Below are positions 36,962-45,922 of a stretch of DNA of 64,000 nucleotides, in pieces. The stretch comes from Rhodanobacter humi (GTDB lineage Bacteria; Pseudomonadota; Gammaproteobacteria; Xanthomonadales; Rhodanobacteraceae). How positions within the stretch are numbered: the first letter of the stretch is position 1; each line of letters begins with the position of its first letter. Below the pieces are notes generated by a model. The model saw only the letters and a list, made by a program, of their open reading frames with translations. It searched no databases and was not told the DNA's origin. The stretch lies in NCBI RefSeq assembly GCF_041107455.1, contig NZ_JBGBPY010000001.1, positions 62,001-126,000 on the forward strand, in the 5' to 3' direction. The position numbers and the translations under genes are program-made.

Positions 36962-37306
36962 TGAAAAAAACCTGTCGAAATAGGATACTCGGGCGGCGTC
37001 AATCCCTGCCCACCGACCCCGGTTCGGGCCGGGGCCCCGCCCGTCACGCCGGCGAGGATTGCGCCGTATGCCAAAGGGATGACTCCCAGGCAGCGGTCGC
37101 GACTCCCTTTCATCGTAACGGTTCGGGCCGCCGTTTGCCCGAAGCCTCACGGCCACGGCACGACTGACGCAGCTGACCGAACAATCCGGGCGCCGGGAAC
37201 GGCGCCGTCACATGAGCCGCTCCACCGCAGCGGCGCGATCCCCGGCAGGCCGCCATCCCGGCGCCACCGCGGCACGCGACGCGCGGGCGAGCTGAGGAAA
37301 ACTACA
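36961..37306 (+). promoter_or_regulatory. rne promoter and long 5' untranslated region
   Basis: TTGAAA (36961-36966), 17 bases, GATACT (36984-36989) makes a good sigma-70 promoter on the plus strand, giving a transcript start near 36996 and an rne leader of about 310 bases. In E. coli a leader of similar length lets RNase E cleave and control its own message; the same role here is inference. The promoter overlaps the rluC start codon. No open reading frame with a ribosome binding site was seen in the leader. Confidence 0.6.
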
Positions 37307-40300
37307 ATGAAGCGCATGTTGATCAACGCAACTCAGCGTGAAGAGTTGCGCGTGGCCATCGTCGATGGCCAGAACCTCTACGACCTAGACATCGAAATCC
37401 CCTCCCGCGAGCAGAAAAAGGCCAACATTTACAAAGGCCGCATCACCCGCGTCGAGCAATCCCTTGAAGCCTGCTTTGTCGACTACGGCGCCGAACGCCA
37501 CGGTTTCCTGCCGCTGAAGGAAATCGCCGACCAGTACTTCACCCCCGGTCTCAACCCGCACAAGTCGGGCATCCGCGACCTTCTCAAGGAAGGCCAGGAA
37601 GTCGTCGTGCAGGTCGAGAAGGAGGAACGCGGCAACAAGGGTGCCGCGCTGACCACCTTCATCTCGCTGGCCGGCCGCTACATGGTGCTGATGCCGAACA
37701 ACCCGAAGGCCGGCGGCGTCTCGCGCCGGATCGAGGGTGAGGACCGGCAGGCCCTGAAGGAAGCCCTGGAGCACGTCACCGTGCCCGACGACGTGGGCCT
37801 GATCGTGCGCACTGCCGGTCTGGGCCGTGACGCCGAAGAGCTGCAATGGGATCTGGACTACCTGCTGACCCTGTGGCGCTCGATCTCCGAGGCCGCCAGC
37901 AAGCGCAAGGCGCCGTTCCTGATCTACCAGGAATCCAAGCTGTTCATCCGCGCCCTGCGCGACTACCTGCGCAGCGACATCGGCGAGATCCTGATCGACG
38001 AGGAATCGCTGTACGAGGACGCCCGCGAGTTCATGCAGCAGGTGATGCCCACCTCGCTGCGCAAGCTCAAGCTGTACAAGGACGACACCCCGCTGTTCAA
38101 CCGCTACCAGATCGAGAGCCAGATCGAGAGCGTGTTCGACCGCCAGGTGCGCCTGCCCTCCGGCGGCTCGATCGTGATCGACCAGACCGAGGCGCTCACC
38201 GCGATCGACATCAACTCGGCCAAGGCCACCAAGGGCTCGGACATCGAGGAGACGGCGTTCAACACCAACCTTGAGGCTGCGGTGGAGATCGCCCGCCAGT
38301 GCCGCATCCGCGACGCCGGCGGCCTGATCGTGATCGACTTCATCGACATGGACAGCCCGCGCCACCAGCGCGAGGTCGAGGACAAGCTCAAGGACGCGCT
38401 GAAGCTCGACCGCGCCCGCGTGCAGATCGGCCGCATCAGCCGCTTCGGCCTGCTGGAGATGTCGCGCCAGCGACTGCGCCCGAGCCTCGGTGAAGCCACC
38501 CAGATCGTCTGCCCGCGCTGCGAAGGCCACGGCCAGATCCGCAGCGTGGAATCGCTGGCGCTGTCCACCCTGCGCCTGATCGAAGAACACGCGATGAAGG
38601 ACAACACCGGCCAGGTGCTGGTGCAGGCGCCGCCCACGGTGGCCAACTTCCTGCTCAACGAGAAGCGCGCCAGCGTGGTCGAGATCGAGCTGCGCCACAA
38701 GGCGCACGTGGTGATCGTGGCCGACGACAAGCTGGAGACGCCGCATATCGAGATCCAGCGGATCAAGGAAGCGGACATGGGCGAGCACAGCAAGCCCAGC
38801 TACGAGCGCCTCACCGCGGTCGAAGCGACGCCGATCCCGAAGATGGGCCAGGCGCTGGGCAGCAACGAGCAGCCCGCGGTCAGCGGCATCGTGCCGGCCA
38901 CGCCGGCGCCGGTGCGCGAGGAAGCGGCCGCCCCCGTGTCGCAGCCCGTGCAGGCGCGCCGCCAGGCGGCGGCACCCGCGCCGGTCGCCACCGCCCCGAC
39001 CGGCGGCATCATCTCGCGCCTGTTCGGCTGGTTCCGCCACAGCGCCGCCGCCCCGGCCACTGCCGCGACGACCGCCGCACCGGCGGGCGCCAACGACAAC
39101 GGCCAGCCGCGCGGCAACCGCCCGCAGCAGCCGCGACGCGACGAGCGCAACCGCAATGCGCAGCAGGGCAACAACCGCCAGCGCCGCGATGGCGGCACGC
39201 CGTCGGCCAAGCCGAACCAGCAGCAGCAACAGCAAAATCGCAGCAACCGCCAGCAGGGCAACGAGGGCGGATCGCGCCAGCAGCAGTCCAATGCGCAGGC
39301 GCCGAAGCAGGAACGCCAGCAGCAGCCGCGGAACAACGCCGCGGACGGCAACAAGGCCGCTCAGCCGGAACGTGCCGAGCGCAAGCCGGCGACGACTCCA
39401 GCACCTGCTGCGGTCGCGGCACCGAAGCCGGAAGCGCCGACACCGCGCCCTGCCGTTGCGCCCGCACCCGCCGAGTCCGTCGACGAAACCAAGCTGGTCG
39501 CACTGGTGGCGACCGGGGCTCCCGAAAACGCCGATGCTGCCGGCGACGCCGAGAACCCCTCGCGCCGTCGCCGTGGTCGCCGTGGCGGTCGCCGCCGTCG
39601 TCGCCACGAGGACGCCGCCGGCATGCCGGAGAACGCCGACCAGCTCAACGAGCTGGACGACGAGGATCGCGACGAGGCCGATGCCAGCGGTGGGGAGGAG
39701 CCCACGCCAGCGACGACGCCTTCGCCCGTCGACACGGCAAGCCCGGCCGTGGCCGACAAAGTCGCCGCCGAGACTGTCGCAGCGGCACCGCCCGCTCCCG
39801 TCGCGCCGCGCGCCGCGCCTGCGCCCCGCAGCACGCCGGTGCAGGCCGAGCGTCCCGAATCCGCGCGCGTGGTACTGACCGAAGCGCCGCTGGCCGCCGC
39901 GGTCGCCACCGCCTTCAGCCTGCCGCCGCTGCCGCCGATTCCGGAGAAGTCGGCATCGCCGGGCACCCCGGTGACGGACGTGGCACGCCCGGTCGAGACG
40001 AACATCACCGCTGACGGCGAAGCGAACCCGGCACGCGAATCCGCGTCAGCGGTCGTCGCGCCGAAGGAAGCTGCCGCACCAGCGCCTGTTCCGGCTCCCG
40101 CTCCGCTCCCGTCGGTGGACACGGCGGCTCACGCCGAGCCTTCGCTCGCCGCCCTCAACGGGCACGTCGCGCCCGCGCCTGCCGTCGTGCAGCCGCGACA
40201 AGGCGACCTGCTTGGCCACGAGGCCGCCAACACGCCGGCTGCTCCGGCTGCATACGAGGCGAAGCCCGCCGACGCAGCAGCTGAGGAGGAAGAGCCCCGA

Positions 40301-40318
40301 CACGATGCGGCGCCCTGA
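37307..40318 (+). CDS. rne: Ribonuclease E
   Basis: The 1003-residue endoribonuclease starts bulk mRNA decay and matures tRNA and rRNA; it is the scaffold of the degradosome. The catalytic half has the S1 domain ([31 protein letters not shown]), a 5' sensor/RNase H region, catalytic Asp residues in TAIDINSAK and VIDFIDMD, and the zinc-link CPRCEGHG. The C-terminal part (about 520 on) is low-complexity: an Ala/Pro linker with a short amphipathic stretch ([13 protein letters not shown]) that probably anchors it to the membrane, Gln/Asn/Arg-rich segments, an Arg-rich run ([15 protein letters not shown]) that should bind RNA, and a Pro/Ala tail. The ATG at 37307 follows GAGG. Confidence 0.95.
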   Translation: MKRMLINATQREELRVAIVDGQNLYDLDIEIPSREQKKANIYKGRITRVEQSLEACFVDYGAERHGFLPLKEIADQYFTPGLNPHKSGIRDLLKEGQEVVVQVEKEERGNKGAALTTFISLAGRYMVLMPNNPKAGGVSRRIEGEDRQALKEALEHVTVPDDVGLIVRTAGLGRDAEELQWDLDYLLTLWRSISEAASKRKAPFLIYQESKLFIRALRDYLRSDIGEILIDEESLYEDAREFMQQVMPTSLRKLKLYKDDTPLFNRYQIESQIESVFDRQVRLPSGGSIVIDQTEALTAIDINSAKATKGSDIEETAFNTNLEAAVEIARQCRIRDAGGLIVIDFIDMDSPRHQREVEDKLKDALKLDRARVQIGRISRFGLLEMSRQRLRPSLGEATQIVCPRCEGHGQIRSVESLALSTLRLIEEHAMKDNTGQVLVQAPPTVANFLLNEKRASVVEIELRHKAHVVIVADDKLETPHIEIQRIKEADMGEHSKPSYERLTAVEATPIPKMGQALGSNEQPAVSGIVPATPAPVREEAAAPVSQPVQARRQAAAPAPVATAPTGGIISRLFGWFRHSAAAPATAATTAAPAGANDNGQPRGNRPQQPRRDERNRNAQQGNNRQRRDGGTPSAKPNQQQQQQNRSNRQQGNEGGSRQQQSNAQAPKQERQQQPRNNAADGNKAAQPERAERKPATTPAPAAVAAPKPEAPTPRPAVAPAPAESVDETKLVALVATGAPENADAAGDAENPSRRRRGRRGGRRRRRHEDAAGMPENADQLNELDDEDRDEADASGGEEPTPATTPSPVDTASPAVADKVAAETVAAAPPAPVAPRAAPAPRSTPVQAERPESARVVLTEAPLAAAVATAFSLPPLPPIPEKSASPGTPVTDVARPVETNITADGEANPARESASAVVAPKEAAAPAPVPAPAPLPSVDTAAHAEPSLAALNGHVAPAPAVVQPRQGDLLGHEAANTPAAPAAYEAKPADAAAEEEEPRHDAAP

Positions 40319-40337
40319 CGCCTGACCATGCGCCACG

Positions 40338-40367
40338 AAAAAGCCGGACTCACGTCCGGCTTTTTTT
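40338..40367. terminator. Bidirectional terminator between rne and the response regulator
   Basis: AAAAAGCCGGAC (40338-40349), loop TCAC, GTCCGGCTTTTT (40354-40365) plus two further T. The run of A on one side and T on the other suits termination of both converging transcripts. Confidence 0.95.
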
Positions 40368-40396
40368 GTGGCTGCGATGTCCGTCGGGTGATGGGC

Positions 40397-41050
40397 TCAG
40401 GCACCCACCTGGTGGTTCGGCGCATCGATCAGGCCGTGCGCCGTCATCAGGTGCGCCAGCCCCAGCACGTGCTCCACACGCAGCTTCTCCATCAGCCGCT
40501 GCTTGTAGGTCGACACCGTCTTCGGGCTCAGGTTGAGCTGCTCGCCGATCATCGTCAGCGGTTTGCCGCGCACCAGCATCATCGCCACCTCAAGCTCGCG
40601 GCTGGACAGCGCATCGAACGGCGAGCTGCTGCCGTCCAGCGTGGCCAGCGCCAGCTGCTGCGCCACCGCCGGCGCGAGATAGCGCCGGCCGACAGCCACC
40701 TGGCGCACCGCCGTCACCAGCTCATCGGCGCTGCAGCCCTTGGTCAGGTAACCCGAGGCGCCGGCGTCGAGCAGGCGCTTGGGAAAGCGGCCGTCGTCCA
40801 CCACGGTGACCACCACGATGCGCGTGGCCAGTTCGGCCCGGCTCACACGCTCGGTGAGCTCGATGCCGCTCATGCCCGGCATGTGCACGTCCACCAGGGC
40901 GATCTCGGGCTTGAGGCTGCGGATCAGGCGCAGGCCTTCCTCCGCGCTCGCCGCCTCACCGCAGATGCTCATGTCCGGCTGCTGCTGCAGGATCATCCGG
41001 AAACCCGTGCGCACGAGTTCGTGGTCGTCGATCAGAACGATCTGGATCAT
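40397..41050 (-). CDS. NarL/LuxR-type response regulator, GacA/UvrY-like
   Basis: The 217-residue protein has a receiver domain (IVLIDDHELVRTGFRMIL; phospho-acceptor Asp54 in ALVDVHMPG; Lys in GYLTKG) and a LuxR-type helix-turn-helix (SSRELEVAMMLVRGKPLTMIGEQLNLSPKTVSTYKQRLMEKL). The start MIQIVLIDDHELVRTG and the helix sequence resemble GacA/UvrY, the regulator of CsrA-binding small RNAs. That assignment is inference and no uvrC follows it, unlike many GacA loci. The ATG is at 41050. No sensor kinase is adjacent. Confidence 0.85.
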   Translation of the reverse strand: MIQIVLIDDHELVRTGFRMILQQQPDMSICGEAASAEEGLRLIRSLKPEIALVDVHMPGMSGIELTERVSRAELATRIVVVTVVDDGRFPKRLLDAGASGYLTKGCSADELVTAVRQVAVGRRYLAPAVAQQLALATLDGSSSPFDALSSRELEVAMMLVRGKPLTMIGEQLNLSPKTVSTYKQRLMEKLRVEHVLGLAHLMTAHGLIDAPNHQVGA

Positions 41051-41189
41051 GCCCTGCCCTCCCTGATGGGTGCTCCTGGTTGCCGTATGTAGCGAAGCGC
41101 GGCGCATGCATGCGCCACTGCCTTGCCCTCGAACGGAAACTAGGCGGCTTCGCGGAAGGATGCAAGCAAAACGCCCGCATCGATCCGGC

Positions 41190-41573
41190 TCAGGCCGCCA
41201 CGGAATCTCCGGATGAGACTTCCGTCGCATCGACCGGCGGCCTCGCATACGAGGCCAGCCGAATCGGGCCGCCGATGCCCAGCATCTCCACGCAGATGGC
41301 ACGCCCGCTGCACAGATGCTCGTCGCGCGCGATCTCCCGCGCCAGCGTGATGGCCGGGCCCAGCAGCAACTCGCGGAACAAGACGATGTTGCCGCGACGG
41401 ATGCTCCAGCGATACGCGGTGGTCTGGTTGAGCGAGACAAGCATCATGCAGGCGATCCCTGTGCGCGAGCCGCGATGCGGCAGGACGACGACGATCCAGG
41501 AGAATCCGAACCGTCGATCCCATGCACTGTGCCACGCAGCGCCCGTGCACTCTGTCAGCCAATACCTACGCAT
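41190..41573 (-). CDS. Hypothetical protein
   Basis: The 127-residue reading frame (MRRYWLTECTGAAWHSAWDR...) has a balanced composition and protein-like blocks such as MMLVSLNQTTAYRWSIRRGNIVLFRELLLGPAITLAREIARDEH. There is no signal peptide, membrane helix or known motif. An overlapping frame on the same strand (41140-41562) is arginine-rich and looks like a shadow. I do not recognise the family. A terminator-type hairpin lies upstream at 41653-41678. Confidence 0.45.
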   Translation of the reverse strand: MRRYWLTECTGAAWHSAWDRRFGFSWIVVVLPHRGSRTGIACMMLVSLNQTTAYRWSIRRGNIVLFRELLLGPAITLAREIARDEHLCSGRAICVEMLGIGGPIRLASYARPPVDATEVSSGDSVAA

Positions 41574-41654
41574 CGTGTCCGCCAAACCGGCAGGCCACGG
41601 TCAAGCTGGCCGGTTCGGCATATCGTGAGTTTTTCTGACAGATACGGGCAAGAA

Positions 41655-41678
41655 AAAACCCGCCAAGCGGCGGGTTTT
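41655..41678. terminator. Terminator at the left flank of the island
   Basis: AAAACCCGCC (41655-41664), loop AAGC, GGCGGGTTTT (41669-41678), with AA further left giving TTTTTT on the minus strand. It lies 33 bases from the tRNA-like remnant at 41711, where the tRNA-Leu terminator would be if the island were absent. Confidence 0.8.
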
Positions 41679-41710
41679 CCTGAAGTTCCGGTTCCCCGGA
41701 AACTCGCGAT

Positions 41711-41730
41711 TGGTGCCAAGAGGAGACCCA
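41711..41730 (-). repeat. Candidate left attachment site (tRNA-Leu 3' remnant)
   Basis: TGGTGCCAAGAGGAGACCC aligns with the 3' end of tRNA-Leu (TGGTGCCCAAGAGGGGACT at 53262-53280) with one gap and a few mismatches. Both are preceded by ATT or AAT. A true att core should be identical, so this copy has decayed or came from a related tRNA. Confidence 0.5.
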
Positions 41731-41785
41731 ATTAAAACACTAATTCACTGATAAATAACGATTTTCTATGAGTTCGTGAGAATTT

Positions 41786-41806
41786 CATGCACAAATACAT
41801 ACACAA
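41786..41806. repeat. Island-end repeat, left copy (integrase arm-site-like)
   Basis: CATGCACAA (41786-41794), three bases, CATACACAA (41798-41806). The same two nonamers with the same 12-base start-to-start spacing occur at 53131-53151 at the other end of the island. Repeated short sites near the ends suggest arm-type binding sites of the lost integrase or of an excisionase. Confidence 0.6.
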
Positions 41807-41990
41807 GCTGGCGCGCTTGCCAGTCAGACCATCGGCGATTCGAGTCCCTACCCGGGCATCATACTGAACGAATAGTGTGCGGACGATTCGCATCCGAGCA
41901 GTGCCCCTGTGCATCCCGTCCCGAGCAACTCCTCACGCTTCAGCTGCTCGACTGCTTGCAGCACCCGACGAGCATTTGCCAGCCTTCTGG

Positions 41991-42191
41991 CTATTCGCCT
42001 TTCTCACGCCGCAGCAAATCTCCGATATCACGCTCGACCAACTCCCCTCGCTTCAGCTGCTCGATCGACTGCAGCAACCGGCGTGCATTCGCCGGACGCC
42101 TGAGCAAATACCAGGTCTCACGCGCGCTGCTGGAGAAGGGCCACTGCGCCAGCAGCCAGAGGCGACGATGTAGTGGGATTGGATGCTTCAC
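41991..42191 (-). pseudogene. Remnant of a Phd/YefM-type antitoxin gene
   Basis: A 66-codon frame whose second half (SARETWYLLRRPANARRLLQ, then SIEQLKRGELVERDI) resembles the C-terminal part of YefM/Phd antitoxins (E-T-x-Y-L-L-x-x-P-x-N-A-R-R-L-x-x-S-I). The N-terminal DNA-binding half is missing and replaced by unrelated residues. Just beyond the stop a diverged second copy of the same end is found (ANARRVLQAVEQLKREELL, about 41975-41920). No toxin gene is visible. It appears to be a decayed toxin-antitoxin locus carried by the island. Confidence 0.45.
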
Positions 42192-42255
42192 GACATTGCT
42201 CCATGCAAATTTGAATCAGCTTCGACAAAGCCCAGCGGCTGCACAAACGCCACCC

Positions 42256-42597
42256 TCAACGCCCTTTGGCCCTGAGGCGCTTCAGATCGGCGTCCAGTAT
42301 GGATGCAGCCTCCGTCAACACGAAGCTATTGAGACAACTGCTGCTGGGCCTCAAGCGCCCCTGATCGCAGACAAAAACGGCTAGATCCCGGCTTCCGAAC
42401 TCGTCCACGTAACGGACGAGACCTTGGTTCGCGATGGTCTTCCGTTGAGCGATCAGTTCCGGCCCCGCTTGGTCAGGGGAAGCTCCCAGGCACGCTGTAA
42501 GCACAGACCGACCGAGCTCGCGTTCGAGCGCTAGCCGGTCGCCCAGGTGTGAGGTCAGCGCCTTCTCGGAGACGGTCAGGATATGGTGAAAACGCAT
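42256..42597 (-). CDS. Hypothetical island protein
   Basis: A 113-residue frame (MRFHHILTVSEKALTSHLGD...) preceded by GAGGTG. It contains DRLALERELGRSVLTACLGA, LVRYVDEFGSRDLAVFVCDQ and a charged C-terminus (DADLKRLRAKGR). No family, signal or membrane segment is recognised. Composition is plausible for a cytoplasmic protein. The stretch from 42598 to the end of the ATPase gene at 42846 holds nothing I can identify. Confidence 0.45.
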   Translation of the reverse strand: MRFHHILTVSEKALTSHLGDRLALERELGRSVLTACLGASPDQAGPELIAQRKTIANQGLVRYVDEFGSRDLAVFVCDQGRLRPSSSCLNSFVLTEAASILDADLKRLRAKGR

Positions 42598-42845
42598 CGG
42601 CACCTCGCGTGTCAGTTGTCAGAGCACACAATGCTAGAGCGCCGTTGCGCGGTTGTCGGGTAGGTACAACAGGAAGCTCAGGACACCATATATTCGCGCT
42701 ACTCCGTTGAAGGTAGGTCGACAAGCGGCAACGACGAGTCCGGGATGTCGCTGACCAATCGCTCGTGACCCACGTGCTCTTCGACAAAAACTACCGAGAC
42801 TAGGAGCCCTTAAACAGGGCCGACCATACGGTAGATCCTTGCTGT

Positions 42846-45530
42846 TTAGCTGCGTGGCTCGGCATTCGCTGTGAATACTTTCTTGCGAGCCTCGTTGCGT
42901 TTTTGCCGCTCGCCTCTGTAGGCACTCCCTCGCCTACGGGCGGCGACCAACAAGCCGTCAAACACATTGATGTCCTTCAGCAGCTCGTCGGGATGAGGGA
43001 TTGGCAACTGGTGTGCAGCATTGGTGTCGTGGGCGTCGGTAACTTCGCAACAGCGATCGTAGATGCGCGTGAGCTCCTCCCATTGGTCCTGCGGGAATCC
43101 GACTACCGCGCCGAAGCTTTCGACCGAAACGACGTCGCTGAACGGTTGGACGGTGTTATTCAAGAACACCTCGCGCACAGCACGCTCGATCGTACCCCGC
43201 AGTTTGGTGTAAGCCAGCTTGACCCGCTCCTTGGCGGGCTCATCTAGGTAGTCACCCACGCCTTTAAGTGCGGCGCCTAGGTCCCGCACCTGGCTGAGCC
43301 GGGCAGCGGTGTCCATGGTCTCCCACGTGAGCCCCGGAGTGACAAACCCGGGCCCTTGCCCTTCACTCCAGCTGACGGTCTGGAACAAGACCGGCTGTCC
43401 AGTCTGAGCCACTGTGCCGCCCATCTCGGCCAAGAACACCGCATCGTGAGTGAACACCACGACCGGACGCTCCTTGGCCAGCTCAGCCAGCCGCAGTGCC
43501 ATACACCGGCGATGGTGGTGGTCGAAAGATGTCGAGGGGTCATCGAACACTACGGTCGACCGATGGTCTTGAAGGCGCAACTCAGCCAGGAATAGCGCCA
43601 AGCTCATGGCTCGCTGCTCTCCCTCGGAAAGAACCTGGCTCGCGGGATCGTCGCAGTCGACCACCTTCAACGCCATCATCGTCTTGCCGACGTCAGTGCG
43701 GCCGACCAGTTCTGGCTCCACGCTACGCCGCCGCCCCAACTTCGCCAGCTCCTCGTTCATGCCATCGGCCAAGGCATCTGTCACGTAGATGCCGGCCAAC
43801 TTGGTCATCTGGCGGGAGACCGTCTTGGGGTTGAGGCCCCCATGACACGCCGTCAGGTGGTTGTGCGCCTTGGAGTCTTCGACAAACTGCTCTACCTCGG
43901 CCAGTTGCTTGCCCAACTGCACGCGGGACCGCAAGGCTGCGAGCTCCTGTTCCAGTTTGACCTTTGCTTGTGGATCGAGCGCCGCTCGAAGGTCTTTCGC
44001 CTGATCGCGCAATGCCTTTGCCTTGGTGGTCAGCCGGACGTCCAGAGGATCACCGGCGGGCAGCACAGGACGCTCCGCGGACCAGTCGTTCGTGGCCACG
44101 GCGTTCTGAGCCCACTGCCGGCGGTCGCTCCATGCTGAGGTGGTCTCTACCACCAGGTCATAGAGTGCAACGTCCCTCGCCTTCAACTCGTCTTGTGTTG
44201 TTTGGTCCACTGGGCTGAGGTTGGCTTGTCCTACCGCGTTCATGGTTTGGGTCATGACAGCGTTGGCTTCCTGCGCGTTCTTCGAAGCGTCTTCCGCCAC
44301 GTAGCTTGCGAAGCGCACCATCCGCGCCTTGGCATCGTCGGCCAGCGGTGTCTGGCAGAGGACGCACTTGGCACCATCGTCGAGGTTGGGATGTACGTGC
44401 CCCGGATAGGCACTCTTAGTGGAGAACCGCTCCGCGGCTTCGAAGAGGGCCTTCCACACAGCATCACCGGTGCCAGGGAGCAAGCCTTCGGCACCGGGCT
44501 GGTCTTCGTGCAGCCGGCGCTGAGCGACAGCCAACACTGCTTCGGTGTTCCGCTGCTTGTCGTGCCGCTCCTTGATTTCATCCAAGGCGCGGTCGGTGAC
44601 AAAGCGCTGGGCTTGTTTCACAGCAGTGACCGCGGTGTCGAGCCGGTTCGCCAAGAGCTCCGCGGCTCGCGCCTCCGGTTCCGGATTCATCGTGCCCAAC
44701 ACCCGCGTCAGCTCTTCGATGCGCGGCTCGTCCTCTGGCTTCATCGTTGCCAACTCGCGCAACCGCACCAAATCGGTGTCCTTGCCGAGCTTAGCGATGA
44801 GCCGTCCTACGTCGTGGTTCCCCAGGAGTGCATCGAAAGCCGTTCGGTTCAGCCGGATATGCCCGCGCTCTGCCTCGATCGTTGCCTGCATCTCGCGCTG
44901 CGCCGTGGCTAGACGATTGAGGTGTGGCAGGCCGTAGGGCTGGTATTCGCACGCTCCCTCGCGGGTCAGATAGTCTGTGCCGCAGGCACTGTCGTAGACC
45001 ATCACGTTGCCCAGTTCGTCCAGCGAAGTCTGACCTTGCCGCCACGTGTAGGTGACGTGCCCCTTCTCGCCGTCGATGATGAAGGTCACATCGGCACTGG
45101 GAATGGGGCGAGGACGTTCACCCACGAATGCGTCAGGCAGGACCGCTTGTCGAACCCTCGCTCGGCAAGCGTTCTTAAGGACTCTCGCGTAACCCGACTT
45201 GCCCGCGCCGTTCTCACCGAAGACCACGGTGAGTCCCTCGGGTACCAGGCTTAGCTCCCGGCCTGCAGGAAAGCGGTTCACGTTCTCCAGCCGGTCGAGC
45301 TTGATGAGGCGGACAGTGGCGGTGCCGCCGGCTTGCGACACATCGTCCATCGAAAGCGGGATCGCCGCCACCGCGGCGGCCGGCCCTCCGTGGTGCTCTT
45401 GAAGCAGAGCCAGAACCTCGGCCTGATCCTGCACGCTCAGAGCTCCGTTGCGAAACAACCGGCGTAACGCATCGCTCTGCCACGCCGGCAACCCGCCCGC
45501 CCAAGCCAGGATGTCATCCACGAGTGCCAT
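42846..45530 (-). CDS. RloC-like AAA ATPase with CxxC hook
   Basis: The 894-residue protein is an AAA_13/RloC/PrrC-type ATPase. Walker A is GENGAGKS (105-112), the signature LSEGEQRAMSLAL (about 634) and Walker B VVFDDPSTSFDHHHR (about 660). Between them lie helical regions interrupted by KCVLCQTPL (about 390), a CxxC like the zinc hook of Rad50 and RloC. The C-terminal 150 residues hold KLRGTIERAVREVFL (R-x3-E) and YDRCCEVTDAHD, positions reminiscent of the Arg/Glu/His residues of anticodon nucleases; the spacing differs from PrrC, so nuclease activity is a hypothesis. AAGGAGG before ATG 45530 fixes the start. It diverges from the hhe-like gene, and the pair forms the cargo of the tRNA-Leu island. 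Confidence 0.8.
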   Translation of the reverse strand: MALVDDILAWAGGLPAWQSDALRRLFRNGALSVQDQAEVLALLQEHHGGPAAAVAAIPLSMDDVSQAGGTATVRLIKLDRLENVNRFPAGRELSLVPEGLTVVFGENGAGKSGYARVLKNACRARVRQAVLPDAFVGERPRPIPSADVTFIIDGEKGHVTYTWRQGQTSLDELGNVMVYDSACGTDYLTREGACEYQPYGLPHLNRLATAQREMQATIEAERGHIRLNRTAFDALLGNHDVGRLIAKLGKDTDLVRLRELATMKPEDEPRIEELTRVLGTMNPEPEARAAELLANRLDTAVTAVKQAQRFVTDRALDEIKERHDKQRNTEAVLAVAQRRLHEDQPGAEGLLPGTGDAVWKALFEAAERFSTKSAYPGHVHPNLDDGAKCVLCQTPLADDAKARMVRFASYVAEDASKNAQEANAVMTQTMNAVGQANLSPVDQTTQDELKARDVALYDLVVETTSAWSDRRQWAQNAVATNDWSAERPVLPAGDPLDVRLTTKAKALRDQAKDLRAALDPQAKVKLEQELAALRSRVQLGKQLAEVEQFVEDSKAHNHLTACHGGLNPKTVSRQMTKLAGIYVTDALADGMNEELAKLGRRRSVEPELVGRTDVGKTMMALKVVDCDDPASQVLSEGEQRAMSLALFLAELRLQDHRSTVVFDDPSTSFDHHHRRCMALRLAELAKERPVVVFTHDAVFLAEMGGTVAQTGQPVLFQTVSWSEGQGPGFVTPGLTWETMDTAARLSQVRDLGAALKGVGDYLDEPAKERVKLAYTKLRGTIERAVREVFLNNTVQPFSDVVSVESFGAVVGFPQDQWEELTRIYDRCCEVTDAHDTNAAHQLPIPHPDELLKDINVFDGLLVAARRRGSAYRGERQKRNEARKKVFTANAEPRS

Positions 45531-45781
45531 GCCCCCCTCCTTTTCGTTCCTTGAAGCACCATTCATACACCAAGAACGGCTGAGCGTGGATTCGCGCCCT
45601 CACTGGACTTGCTGTTGGGGACGGGGCTGCGCCGCACACCACGTCGCTAAGGCCGGAGGTGCGTGGAGCTCTTCGAGGATCAGGAGGTCGACGTCGCGCT
45701 CTTGAACCGCAAGCACGACGGGCATGTCATCCAGATTGATGGGCGCTCCTAGGAGTATCGTTTCGGCCAAGGGGGAAGGAC

Positions 45782-45922
45782 ATGGCAGTCAAAACGCACT
45801 ACGACAGGTTCTGCCCCGATTCTGCGGACACTTTCGCTATGGCCCATACTGAGCCGACGGAGTGTCCATGTCGAAGCGCGAGCGTTGCGTCTCAGGCTTT
45901 AGGGGCGAAAGGGAGGGTCTAA
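45782..45922 (+). CDS. Small ORF overlapping the hhe-like start
   Basis: A 46-codon frame begins with MAVKTHYDRFCPDSADTFAM and ends GAKGRV. It is preceded by AAGGGGGAAGGA (45769-45780), a better ribosome binding site than that of most genes here. Its stop shares bases with the next start as TAATG (45920-45924), so translation of the large downstream gene is likely coupled to it. It contains three Cys (FCPD, ECPC). No homologue is recognised. It may be a regulatory leader or a real small protein. The rest of the divergent intergenic region (45531-45781) shows no clear promoter hexamers. Confidence 0.5.
   Translation: MAVKTHYDRFCPDSADTFAMAHTEPTECPCRSASVASQALGAKGRV

Noticed and set aside
39160-39310. 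CAG/CAA-rich tract considered as a separate repeat
   Set aside because: It codes the Gln/Asn-rich disordered tail of RNase E in frame and is explained by that gene.
37385-39607. 740-aa open frame antisense to rne
   Set aside because: Low-complexity Ala/Arg/Leu/Val composition that mirrors rne codons; no initiation signal.
41140-41562. Second minus-strand frame overlapping the hypothetical gene at 41190-41573
   Set aside because: Arg/His/Ala-rich shadow composition; the overlapping frame reads more like a protein.
45661-45750. Short frame ending VALLNRKHDGHVIQIDGRS upstream of the small ORF
   Set aside because: Protein-like ending but no start codon with an RBS and an in-frame stop just upstream; perhaps a gene remnant, not supportable as a feature.
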